Source: UBA1351 sp964627665
GTDB taxonomy: Bacteria; Bacillota; Clostridia; Lachnospirales; Vallitaleaceae
NCBI GenBank assembly: GCA_964627665.1
Contig: CAZVKG010000004.1
Span: 1-64,000, forward strand
Length of the DNA: 64,000 nucleotides
Reading direction: 5' to 3'
The position numbers were made by a program, and so were the translations under genes. Under the pieces are notes generated by a model. The model saw nothing but the letters and a program-made list of their open reading frames with translations, was not told where the DNA came from and ran no database searches. Positions 17,025 through 24,749 of the stretch are shown piece by piece. Positions within the stretch are counted from its first letter, which is position 1, and each line of letters opens with the position of its first letter.

Positions 17025-17300
17025 TTATTTCAGCACAGGCAAAATTTTAATCAAATCGTCGTGAGGTCTCGGTATGACATGAACCGCTACTAATTCACCC
17101 AGTCTGCTTGCCGTATCAGCGCCCGCTTCCGTAGCTGCTTTTACCGCGCCTACTTCTCCTTTCACAATAACCGTGATTAATCCGGATCCGATTTTTTCCG
17201 TTCCTACTAATTCAACTTGAGCTGTTTTCAACATATTGTCTGCTGCCTCTAAGGCTGCTGTGAGTCCTCGTGTTTCTATAAATCCTATAGCACTTCCCAT
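17025..17300 (-). CDS. BMC-H hexameric shell protein, canonical
   Basis: 91 aa from the ATG at 17300, which has a GGAGG site 6 nt upstream; an in-frame ATG at 17318 is part of the sequence that makes this site and is less likely. GSAIGFIETRGLTAALEAAD, pore KIGSGL and VAVHVIPRPH mark a standard PduA/PduJ-type BMC-H. It is close in sequence to the protein at 16408-16746, suggesting tandem duplication, and should be a main facet component. Confidence 0.93.
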   Translation of the reverse strand: MGSAIGFIETRGLTAALEAADNMLKTAQVELVGTEKIGSGLITVIVKGEVGAVKAATEAGADTASRLGELVAVHVIPRPHDDLIKILPVLK

Positions 17301-17318
17301 AGTACTTCCTCCATTCAA

Positions 17319-17645
17319 CTATTTTGAACTTTCAATTAATTTTTGAATTCCCGGATGCGGGTTTGCAATAACTGACTGAATAATATCTTCTTTTTCATTG
17401 TATCGTAATGCGATATTATAGCCTAACTCAATTGCTGCTTTAACTTGGTCAATAGTCCCTCGAAACTTTATTTGCGCTTGAAGAGGAATCTTTTCAAGAA
17501 TAGCAACAGCCGGTTTATTAATGTTAATTGCAACAACCTGTATATCCATGTGCTGATACATTTCACTAATGACAATTAATGCGGTCGCATATCCACAGAC
17601 CTCTAACATTCCCAATGCATTTCCACTACGTGAAGAATAACTCAT
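17319..17645 (-). CDS. BMC-H-like shell protein with altered pore region
   Basis: 108 aa. The BMC fold is recognisable from NALGMLEVCGYATALIVISEM at the start and QSVIANPHPGIQKLI at the end. The pore region is different: ININKPAVAILEKIPLQAQI replaces the usual VGxEKIGSGLI, and it is longer than the canonical copies. It could be a minor tile with a different permeability, in the manner of PduU or PduK. The start codon overlaps the aldehyde dehydrogenase stop (ATGA), so it is translationally coupled to the core enzyme. Confidence 0.82.
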   Translation of the reverse strand: MSYSSRSGNALGMLEVCGYATALIVISEMYQHMDIQVVAININKPAVAILEKIPLQAQIKFRGTIDQVKAAIELGYNIALRYNEKEDIIQSVIANPHPGIQKLIESSK

Positions 17646-19087
17646 ATAATCCTAAATCCATCTACAAGCACACAATGTCGCGCCCTTGTATAATCTTTTG
17701 ATGTTGTAATCCCTTCACCTGTTGGCCCGGCAATCGTAAAACTAACGACCGATTCACTCTCAACACCAATTCCGGCTAAGGAAGGCGCATTCTTCACAAA
17801 AATCGTTGTATTAATTGCTTTTGCATAATATGTTATATTATCGATATTTTGCGAATGACAGATAGCCGTATGGCGATTGCCATGTTCGGCTTTGACTGCA
17901 TAGTCAACGCCTTGATGAAAGTTTTCAACACGTACTATTGGTAAAATCGGCATGAGTAATTCCAATTGTACAAAGGGATGTTCAAATTCGGTCTCACAAA
18001 TAATGCATTTTGGTTTTTGAGTGTAAGATATGTTTAATGCATCCAAATACTTATATGGATCTTTTCCAACCCATTCCTTACGAACATGTATTCCGTCTTG
18101 GTCTTCGACTGTTATTAACTGTTTCATGGATTCAATCGTGTCGCCTTTGATTAAAAGCCCACCTTCTTGAACCATTGATTCGATAAGTTCATTGGCTACC
18201 TGATCAACAACGAATACTTCTTTTTCTAAAATACATACGATATTGTTATCAAACGAATGACCGGTGATAATATCCCTTGCTGCTTTTTGAATATTTGCAG
18301 TTTCATCCACAACAACCGGCGGATTTCCTGCTCCTGCACCGATTGCTTTTTTTCCTGATTTCAACAATGCTTTTACGAGTCCCGGACCACCTGTTCCTAC
18401 TAGCATATTCACCTTTGGACATGATGCCATCACATTTAATGATTCCATGGATGGATTTTTAACCATAGTGACCAGATTTTCCGGTCCACCTAAGTTGACA
18501 ATTAAACGATTGATTTGTGTAACCGTATATGCACATACATTTTTTGAACTTGGATGTACATTAAAGACAACGGTATTTCCTGCTGCTAACATTCCAATAG
18601 CATTACTAATAACGGTCTCCGAAGGGTTTGTAACCGGTGTTGTTGCACCGATCACACCAAACGGGGCTTCTTCAATAATCGCTAATCCTGTGTCACCGCT
18701 TTGTGCTTTGGTTTCTAACCGTTCTGTCCCTGGTGTTCTCGCTGCTAATTCATGTTTTTTTATTTTGTCTTCATAGTTTCCTAATCCCGTTTCTTCAACT
18801 ACTCGTTTTGAAAGATCATATTTCTCTTTTAATGTCCATTTTTTTATACTCTCAATAAAGCGTTCTCGGTCTTTTATCGTATATTGACTATATTGCTGTT
18901 TTGCTTTTTCTGCCGCATTAATGGCATCTTCCATTTTATCAAAAACACCTAGATGTTCTTCCGACAAGGTTGTCAATTCAGATTTTACTGCCCGTTTATC
19001 CAAAACCCCGGATTGATTGTCTTGCCTGATTGTTTGTTGGACAATTTGACTCACTAGTTGCTGTATTTCTTTTTCACTGATTTGCAT
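17642..19087 (-). CDS. CoA-acylating aldehyde dehydrogenase of the BMC (PduP/EutE-like)
   Basis: 481 aa from ATG 19087 with GGGAGGTGAAAAA upstream. Residues 1-20 (ISEKEIQQLVSQIVQQTI) form an amphipathic helix separated by a linker from the enzyme: a classic encapsulation peptide. APFGVIGATTPVTNPSE, GTGGPGLVKALL and the catalytic cysteine in SFDNNIVCILEKE (about C285) place it with PduP/EutE. It oxidises an aldehyde with NAD+ and CoA to acyl-CoA. With the aldolase 4 nt upstream, the expected substrates are acetaldehyde (from 5-deoxyribulose-1-P) or methylthioacetaldehyde. Confidence 0.93.
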   Translation of the reverse strand: MQISEKEIQQLVSQIVQQTIRQDNQSGVLDKRAVKSELTTLSEEHLGVFDKMEDAINAAEKAKQQYSQYTIKDRERFIESIKKWTLKEKYDLSKRVVEETGLGNYEDKIKKHELAARTPGTERLETKAQSGDTGLAIIEEAPFGVIGATTPVTNPSETVISNAIGMLAAGNTVVFNVHPSSKNVCAYTVTQINRLIVNLGGPENLVTMVKNPSMESLNVMASCPKVNMLVGTGGPGLVKALLKSGKKAIGAGAGNPPVVVDETANIQKAARDIITGHSFDNNIVCILEKEVFVVDQVANELIESMVQEGGLLIKGDTIESMKQLITVEDQDGIHVRKEWVGKDPYKYLDALNISYTQKPKCIICETEFEHPFVQLELLMPILPIVRVENFHQGVDYAVKAEHGNRHTAICHSQNIDNITYYAKAINTTIFVKNAPSLAGIGVESESVVSFTIAGPTGEGITTSKDYTRARHCVLVDGFRII

Positions 19088-19091
19088 TTTT

Positions 19092-19871
19092 TCACCTCCC
19101 ATTAAGTTGTTTTATCACTTCTTTGGTGATTGCTCCGATTAACTCAACTTCGCTATATTCTTTACTACTTTTATCTGATTTTTCTACATAAGCAGGTTTA
19201 CATGCCGGGACTCCGCCCGATTCGACGCCAATCTTTTTACGAATGTCGAGTAATGCATCTATCTCAGTACAGTTAAACTCTCTTGGGTCACCAATTTGTT
19301 TAACATAAAGCAAGATTTTTCCATAATGTTCTACCGATTCCATTCGAAAAAAAGCTTCTCGTAAATCGCGTCCCCATGTAAGCAAGCCATGATTAGCCAA
19401 TAAAACTGCATTGTAATCTTGTACGTATGGCTTAATAGATTCAGGTACTTCATTCGTTCCCGGTAAGGCAAAATCCGAAACCGGTACAACCCCTAAATTA
19501 ACAACTGCTTCTGCAAGTATCGGTGTCTCCATGGGAACTCTTGCTACTGCAAATGCTGTCGCTATTGGTGGATGAGCATGAACAACCGCTTGGATACTTG
19601 GATTTGTTTTATAAACCTGAATGTGCATCTTCACTTCAGATGATGGTTTTCCATTCGCACTTAGTACTTCTCCATCTAATGTCATTTTTACAATTTCATC
19701 TGCTTTCATGCCACCTTTTGAAACAGCCGTCGGTGTCACAAGAATTGTATTTTCATCCAGCTTAACCGATATGTTCCCATCATTTGCTGCAACAAAACCT
19801 TTATCATATATTTTTTGACCCACATCACAAATAGCATTTCGGATCTTAATCTCATTCATATACGTACTCAT
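19092..19871 (-). CDS. Class II aldolase (fuculose-1-P/5-deoxyribulose-1-P aldolase type) with C-terminal targeting tail
   Basis: 259 aa from ATG 19871 (AGGAG 6 nt upstream). The zinc site residues are visible in VHAHPPIATAF and LANHGLLTWG, with the catalytic glutamate in SSEVKMHIQVY. The FucA-type domain ends near residue 215. A linker and a terminal helix (EVELIGAITKEVIKQLNGR) follow, matching an encapsulation peptide. Preceded by mtnA- and mtnK-like genes, it probably cleaves a 5-substituted ribulose-1-phosphate to DHAP and an aldehyde. This is the step used in the 5-deoxyribose (drdA) pathway and the DHAP shunt (Ald2). Fuculose-1-P or rhamnulose-1-P remain alternatives, but no matching kinase or isomerase is present. 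Confidence 0.88.
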   Translation of the reverse strand: MSTYMNEIKIRNAICDVGQKIYDKGFVAANDGNISVKLDENTILVTPTAVSKGGMKADEIVKMTLDGEVLSANGKPSSEVKMHIQVYKTNPSIQAVVHAHPPIATAFAVARVPMETPILAEAVVNLGVVPVSDFALPGTNEVPESIKPYVQDYNAVLLANHGLLTWGRDLREAFFRMESVEHYGKILLYVKQIGDPREFNCTEIDALLDIRKKIGVESGGVPACKPAYVEKSDKSSKEYSEVELIGAITKEVIKQLNGR

Positions 19872-19880
19872 AGGCATCTC

Positions 19881-20936
19881 CTATTCAAACAATTTCTTTA
19901 AGTTCTCCTTGTAAGGTGGACGAACAATTCCCTTCTCTGTTATAATAGCTGTGATGTACTTTGCATCAGTTACATCAAATGCAGGATTGTAGGCTTTAAC
20001 TTCTTTTGGAGCTGTTCTTCGGCCAAAACCATTACCGATTTCTTCTTCATCACGAAGTTCAATTTCTATGTCATCACCTGTTTCTGTATTCATGTCAATG
20101 GTGGATGTCGGTCCAAGGATATACATCGGAATTCCATATTCTTTGGCGAGGATTGCAACTCCTGATGTACCTATTTTATTCGCTGCATCTCCATTGGCTG
20201 CAATACGATCACAACCGACGAGTACTGCATCAATTTTTCCTTCTTTCATTACAAGGGATGCCATATTGTCACATATAACTGTAACATCAATACCGGCTTT
20301 ATATAATTCATAAGCTGTTAATCTTGAACCTTGGAGTAAAGGTCTAGTCTCATCAGCATATACTTTAAAGTTATAGTCTTTTTCATGTCCTAGATACATT
20401 GGTGCTAAAGCCGTTCCAATACCTGAAGTTGCAATACCGCCTGCATTACAATGCGTTAATAGTCCCATATTTGGTTTTAATAATTCTAAACCATATTCTC
20501 CAATGGCTTTTCCCATTGCCTGATCTTCTTCAAATACTTTTTCACTTTCATCCAATAAGGCTTTTTTCATTTGCTCAATAGTCACACCATTTGCTTCTTC
20601 TTTTTCAAAACGCTCTTGCATACGATCTAGCGCCCAGAATAAATTCACTGCTGTTGGCCGACTTGTTGCTAAATATTCTTTTGTTTCCATAAATTCTTTC
20701 TTGAATGCTTCAAAGTCCTTTGTGTCCATTTTATTCATACAGACATATAGGCCAAATGCTGCGGCTACTCCAATTGCTGGAGCGCCACGAACACGTAACA
20801 TCTTAATTGCTTCAAATATTTTTTTTCGTTCATCTAAGTATAAAAACACTTCTTCATTTGGTAATAAGGTTTGATCAATAAGCACTAACTTTGTTTTATC
20901 TTCGTTTAACTTTGCCGGAATAACTGTTGTAATCAT
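19881..20936 (-). CDS. mtnA: Methylthioribose-1-phosphate isomerase-like protein
   Basis: 351 aa, normal length for MtnA of the eIF2B-like family. MLRVRGAPAIGVAAAFG, the cysteine-containing LLTHCNAGGIATSGIGTALA and the GCDRIAANGDAANKIGT block hold the active site (Cys and Asp). MtnA converts 5-methylthioribose-1-P to the ribulose-1-P; homologues (DrdI, and MtnA in the DHAP shunt) also use 5-deoxyribose-1-P. None of the later methionine salvage enzymes (MtnW/X/B/D) is in the window. The next gene is an aldolase, so the ketose-1-P is probably cleaved and not enolised. No targeting tail is visible, which suggests it works in the cytosol. Confidence 0.92.
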   Translation of the reverse strand: MITTVIPAKLNEDKTKLVLIDQTLLPNEEVFLYLDERKKIFEAIKMLRVRGAPAIGVAAAFGLYVCMNKMDTKDFEAFKKEFMETKEYLATSRPTAVNLFWALDRMQERFEKEEANGVTIEQMKKALLDESEKVFEEDQAMGKAIGEYGLELLKPNMGLLTHCNAGGIATSGIGTALAPMYLGHEKDYNFKVYADETRPLLQGSRLTAYELYKAGIDVTVICDNMASLVMKEGKIDAVLVGCDRIAANGDAANKIGTSGVAILAKEYGIPMYILGPTSTIDMNTETGDDIEIELRDEEEIGNGFGRRTAPKEVKAYNPAFDVTDAKYITAIITEKGIVRPPYKENLKKLFE

Positions 20937-20947
20937 TTCATCATCTC

Positions 20948-22153
20948 CTATAAATATTTTTCAATCAAACGAAGATATTCTTCGCCGGTAACAATTTCGT
21001 CTCTATTTTTGATAAGTAGTTTAGCTAAGTGTAAGTTTTCTTTTTTAGCTTTGATACGTTTTGCATCCTCTGTAATTCCATCCAAATCTTTCACATGGGC
21101 AAATCCAACCGTTCGACGAACCATTTCGCAGCCGGCCACACCTGCTGTATTTACTAGTACATCATTGATATAATACTCTTTGAATCCCTTCGACTTGGCC
21201 ATCTTATCAGTTACAACATCGTCCCAAAGTTCGAGCGCTTTTGATTTGAACATATTGACAACATCTTTTATCGCATCTAACAAAAACTTCTCATGTTTTG
21301 AGCGAAGTTGACCTTCTTCTAAGGAAGCTTTTGTCGAAATATAGTTCATAATCAGGTTAGCAATTAAAGCGCCTATGTCATAAGCCATGGGCCCATAAAA
21401 TGCAAATTCCGGATCTATAACTTTAGTCGATTCTGGATTCACAAAAATACTTCCCGTATGTAAATCACCATGGAGCAAGGCCTGTGCATTGTTCATGAAA
21501 TCAAATTTTAATTTTGCAACTTCACGTGCCAATTCTTCATCATCAACAATTTCTTCTTGATGGAATTTTACAAGTTCTTCTTCCATATCATTTCTTGCTC
21601 CAACATGAAAAGGCTCTGTGTATACTAAATCTTCAGTTATTTCACATAGCTCCGGATTAATAAATGACTTAACATTTTCTTTCTTCTCCTTATGCTCCAT
21701 CACAACATCTGATGTAAGCAATAAAGTTTTTACTAAAAAGTCACTAATCTGATCTGCAAAATATGGATATTGATTATATTCGAGTAATCCATATCGCATA
21801 ATAATATAGTTATCCAAATCCTCCATGGCCATACAATACATATCTGTATCATAAAAATAAACTTCAGGAACTAATCCACCGGTGAGTTCATATTCTATAT
21901 TCAGAATATGTGTTTCAATCTCACCACGACCAATATCAAGTGGCCAGTCTTCTCCTGCTGCTCGAACATAAGGTAATGCTTGTTTAACAATAAGACTTTT
22001 ATTATTTTTTGTATCTTTTACCCTAAAAACCAGATTTAGGTTTCCGTCACCAATTTCATTGCAGACATATTCCGCATCCGAAGCAAAGAAATCCATTTTA
22101 TTATTCACATATTCAACCACCGTTTTTTCGTTTAATTCTACATATTTACTCAT
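20948..22153 (-). CDS. mtnK: S-methyl-5-thioribose kinase-like protein
   Basis: 401 aa, full length for MtnK. The phosphotransferase-type motifs are present: LLHGDLHTGSIFVN (catalytic loop) and VIDPEFAFYGPMAYDIG (metal-binding DxE variant typical of MtnK). It phosphorylates C1 of 5-methylthioribose, and related enzymes accept 5-deoxyribose. It lies between the ribose-type importer and the isomerase, so it acts on the sugar that has just been imported. No terminal encapsulation helix is seen. The choice between 5-deoxyribose and 5-methylthioribose cannot be made from sequence by eye. Confidence 0.92.
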   Translation of the reverse strand: MSKYVELNEKTVVEYVNNKMDFFASDAEYVCNEIGDGNLNLVFRVKDTKNNKSLIVKQALPYVRAAGEDWPLDIGRGEIETHILNIEYELTGGLVPEVYFYDTDMYCMAMEDLDNYIIMRYGLLEYNQYPYFADQISDFLVKTLLLTSDVVMEHKEKKENVKSFINPELCEITEDLVYTEPFHVGARNDMEEELVKFHQEEIVDDEELAREVAKLKFDFMNNAQALLHGDLHTGSIFVNPESTKVIDPEFAFYGPMAYDIGALIANLIMNYISTKASLEEGQLRSKHEKFLLDAIKDVVNMFKSKALELWDDVVTDKMAKSKGFKEYYINDVLVNTAGVAGCEMVRRTVGFAHVKDLDGITEDAKRIKAKKENLHLAKLLIKNRDEIVTGEEYLRLIEKYL

Positions 22154-22171
22154 GACAATCTCCTCTCAAAA

Positions 22172-23173
22172 TTAATCTTTTTTCCTATAATACGTTAATC
22201 CTAAGGCGACGATTAACACAATTCCTTTTACAATGTCTTGAGAATAGTATGGAAAATCCATCATAATCAGTCCATTTAATAAGATTCCCATGAGCAGCGC
22301 ACCTAGGAGCGTTCCAAATGCATTCGCCTTTCCTATGCCCAAAACTGAAAATCCAATAAAGGCTGCTGCAACAGCGTCCATTAAATAGGAACCACCTGCA
22401 TCAACTTCACCCGATCCTAGACGAGCACCCAAAACCAGACCGCCAAGTGCTGCGATAAAGCCCGAAAAGATATACGCCAATAATCGATATTTATTTGTTG
22501 GAATACCGGACAACTTTGCAGCTTCTTCATTTCCTCCAACCATATATAAGTAACGGCCGTATTTCGTGTAATTAAGAAATACATGGACAATAATTACAAC
22601 CGTTAACATTAATATAACCGGGAATGGAATCCCAAATACTTTTCCTTGACCAATAAAAAGATATATCGGGTCCATCATTCCAGGAGCTATGCCGGCATTG
22701 TCAGGTAGTGGCATATAATTATAAATCGCTGTTCCATTTTGGAATGTAATCGATATTCCTGTTAATAAGAACATCATCGATAATGTTGTTAGCATATCCG
22801 AAATACCAACTTTGATAATTAAAAATGCATTGACCATCCCTACTATTACTCCGACAAGCAATGGAATTGTAATTGCCCAGAAGGGACTCATCTCCCATAT
22901 AACCATTGTTTTTGCCGCAATTACGGATGCGAATCCTGCAACAGCTCCTACTGATAAATCAAATCCATCTACGGTTAACGCCATTGTTATGGCTAATGCA
23001 ATCAGTCCAACTATCGATACGGATCTAAAAATATTTGTAATATTATTAAAGTTCATAAAATTTTCTAATCGAATTGAAAAAAATAGGACTGCTAAGACAG
23101 TTACTAAAATCGTTCCATATTTATAAAAGAATTGAAATAAATCTATTTTTTGTTTAGGCTCGTTTTTGAACAT
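22172..23173 (-). CDS. Ribose-type ABC transporter permease (RbsC family)
   Basis: 333 aa from ATG 23173, preceded by GGAGGTGGTC that lies inside the end of the ATPase gene; the genes overlap by 20 nt. About 8-10 hydrophobic segments and the blocks MALTVDGFDLSVGAVAGFAS and GGNEEAAKLSGIPTNKYRLL are typical of RbsC/XylH/AraH permeases. It forms the membrane channel of the importer with the ATPase and lipoprotein upstream. The context says it brings in the substrate of MtnK, a modified ribose. Confidence 0.9.
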   Translation of the reverse strand: MFKNEPKQKIDLFQFFYKYGTILVTVLAVLFFSIRLENFMNFNNITNIFRSVSIVGLIALAITMALTVDGFDLSVGAVAGFASVIAAKTMVIWEMSPFWAITIPLLVGVIVGMVNAFLIIKVGISDMLTTLSMMFLLTGISITFQNGTAIYNYMPLPDNAGIAPGMMDPIYLFIGQGKVFGIPFPVILMLTVVIIVHVFLNYTKYGRYLYMVGGNEEAAKLSGIPTNKYRLLAYIFSGFIAALGGLVLGARLGSGEVDAGGSYLMDAVAAAFIGFSVLGIGKANAFGTLLGALLMGILLNGLIMMDFPYYSQDIVKGIVLIVALGLTYYRKKD

Positions 23174-24668
23174 TTTGACCACCTCCGGTAGAGTACAATA
23201 ATAACTCCTCTTCATCTGTATCTTTTGTAATTAGTTCTTTAGCTATTGTTCCGTTATACATGACATACGTACGATCGGTTAGACCTAAAATTTCCGAGAA
23301 CTCACATGTGGCATATATTACACTCTTACCCGCTTTTACAAGTTCTCCTATTAGCCGATATATTTCAGCTTTACTACCTACATCAACACCTTTTGTCGGC
23401 TCATCAAAAATGTAGACTTGTGCATCCGATAGCAGCCATTTTCCAATTGCAACTTTTTGCTGATTTCCACCACTAAGATTGGCTACAATTTGTTTTTCGT
23501 TTGGCGTTTTTATACCAACTTTTTGAATGTTTTCTTTAGAAATCTTTTTCATTTTTATTCGATTCATAAACGAATATTTACAATAATTACTTAATGTCGG
23601 TAAGGTTAAGTTCGTCTCGATTGATTCATGCACTAAAATTCCTTCTTTTCGTCGTTCTTCCGGAACAAGCGCAAAACCATTTTTTACAGCATATGCAGGG
23701 TTTTTATTAATAACTTTTTCTCCATTTAAATCTATTGTTCCTTGAACTATTGTCCCTTCTCCAAAGATTAATTTGCATAATTCTGTTTTACCACCACCAA
23801 CAAGTCCTGCTAATCCGATGATTTCACCTTTATGTAATTTCAAATCAACATGATGTATACCACCGGTTCCGGTTAAATGATTAATTGTAAGTATTTCTTC
23901 TCCTATTTCTCCTATATGCTTTGGATACGTATTTTCCAACTTACGTCCCAACATCTTCTCAACTATATTGTCAATGGTTGTCTCTTCGACATTATATGTA
24001 CCGACATATTGTCCATCTCTTAATACAGTAATTTTTTCGCTAATTTGGAAGACCTCATCTAATCTATGACTTATAAATATTATGCTCATTCCATCGTCTC
24101 TTAATTTATTCACTATTTTAAATAGCTTTTCTGTCTCTTCTAAACTTAAAGGTGCCGTCGGTTCGTCTAAAATCAAAAATTTAGCTTTTTGATAAACGGC
24201 TCTTCCTATAAGTACCATTTGTTTTTGAGATAAGGTTAACTCACTTATCAGTTTATTGACATCAATATCTAACCCTAATGCTTCTAATTCTTTTCGTGCC
24301 TGTTTTTTTATTTTCTTCCAATTAATCACTATTTTTTGTTTCGGGCTAATGATTTCATCCATCATAATATTCTCAGCTACGGTCAAATGAGGTACTAACG
24401 CTGTATCAACTTCTTGATATACAATGACAATCCCATGGGCTTTTGCATCCATCGGGCTCTCAATATTCTTAGCTTCATCATCAATAGCAATCTCACCTTC
24501 ATAGCCTTGATAAGCTCCGGCAAGAATTTTCATCAATGTACTTTTCCCTGCACCATTCGCTCCAATAAGGGCATGAATTTCTTGACTTCCCACTGCAAAA
24601 TTAACTTGGTCAAGAGCCTTAACACCCGGAAACGATTTTGTTATTCCTTTCATCTCTAATCGACTCAT
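23154..24668 (-). CDS. Ribose-type ABC transporter ATPase with two ATP-binding domains (RbsA family)
   Basis: 504 aa from ATG 24668 (GAGG upstream). The first cassette has Walker A GANGAGKSTLMKILAG and signature LTLSQKQMVLIGRAV; the second has LSGGNQQKVAIGKWL and FDEPTKGVDVGSKAEIY. The second Walker A region is degenerate (GGGKTELCKLIFG), as is normal in this family. It powers the importer of the BMC operon. It is separated from the solute-binding lipoprotein gene by an 81-nt gap that holds a 13-bp stem-loop. Confidence 0.92.
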   Translation of the reverse strand: MSRLEMKGITKSFPGVKALDQVNFAVGSQEIHALIGANGAGKSTLMKILAGAYQGYEGEIAIDDEAKNIESPMDAKAHGIVIVYQEVDTALVPHLTVAENIMMDEIISPKQKIVINWKKIKKQARKELEALGLDIDVNKLISELTLSQKQMVLIGRAVYQKAKFLILDEPTAPLSLEETEKLFKIVNKLRDDGMSIIFISHRLDEVFQISEKITVLRDGQYVGTYNVEETTIDNIVEKMLGRKLENTYPKHIGEIGEEILTINHLTGTGGIHHVDLKLHKGEIIGLAGLVGGGKTELCKLIFGEGTIVQGTIDLNGEKVINKNPAYAVKNGFALVPEERRKEGILVHESIETNLTLPTLSNYCKYSFMNRIKMKKISKENIQKVGIKTPNEKQIVANLSGGNQQKVAIGKWLLSDAQVYIFDEPTKGVDVGSKAEIYRLIGELVKAGKSVIYATCEFSEILGLTDRTYVMYNGTIAKELITKDTDEEELLLYSTGGGQNVQKRA

Positions 24669-24708
24669 ATTCACAACCTCACTCACTGCAACTTTGTCGT
24701 TTTTATTA

Positions 24709-24740
24709 GCAAACCGATTGATAAATCTCAATCGGTTTGC
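24709..24740 (-). terminator. Intercistronic 13-bp stem-loop between SBP and ATPase genes
   Basis: GCAAACCGATTGA pairs perfectly with TCAATCGGTTTGC around a 6-nt loop. On the transcript the stem is not followed by a run of U, so it is more likely an mRNA-end stabiliser or weak attenuator than a full terminator. It would explain higher expression of the binding protein than of the downstream genes. Confidence 0.6.
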
Positions 24741-24749
24741 AGTTACACT

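Noticed and set aside
19092..22153. Fucose/rhamnose (PVM-like) microcompartment
   Set aside because: The aldolase would fit, but the kinase and isomerase are MtnK- and MtnA-like and no fucose/rhamnose isomerase or kinase is seen. Kept only as an alternative.
24709..24740. Full terminator between SBP and ATPase genes of the BMC operon
   Set aside because: The stem is strong but no U-run follows on the transcript, so complete termination is unlikely.
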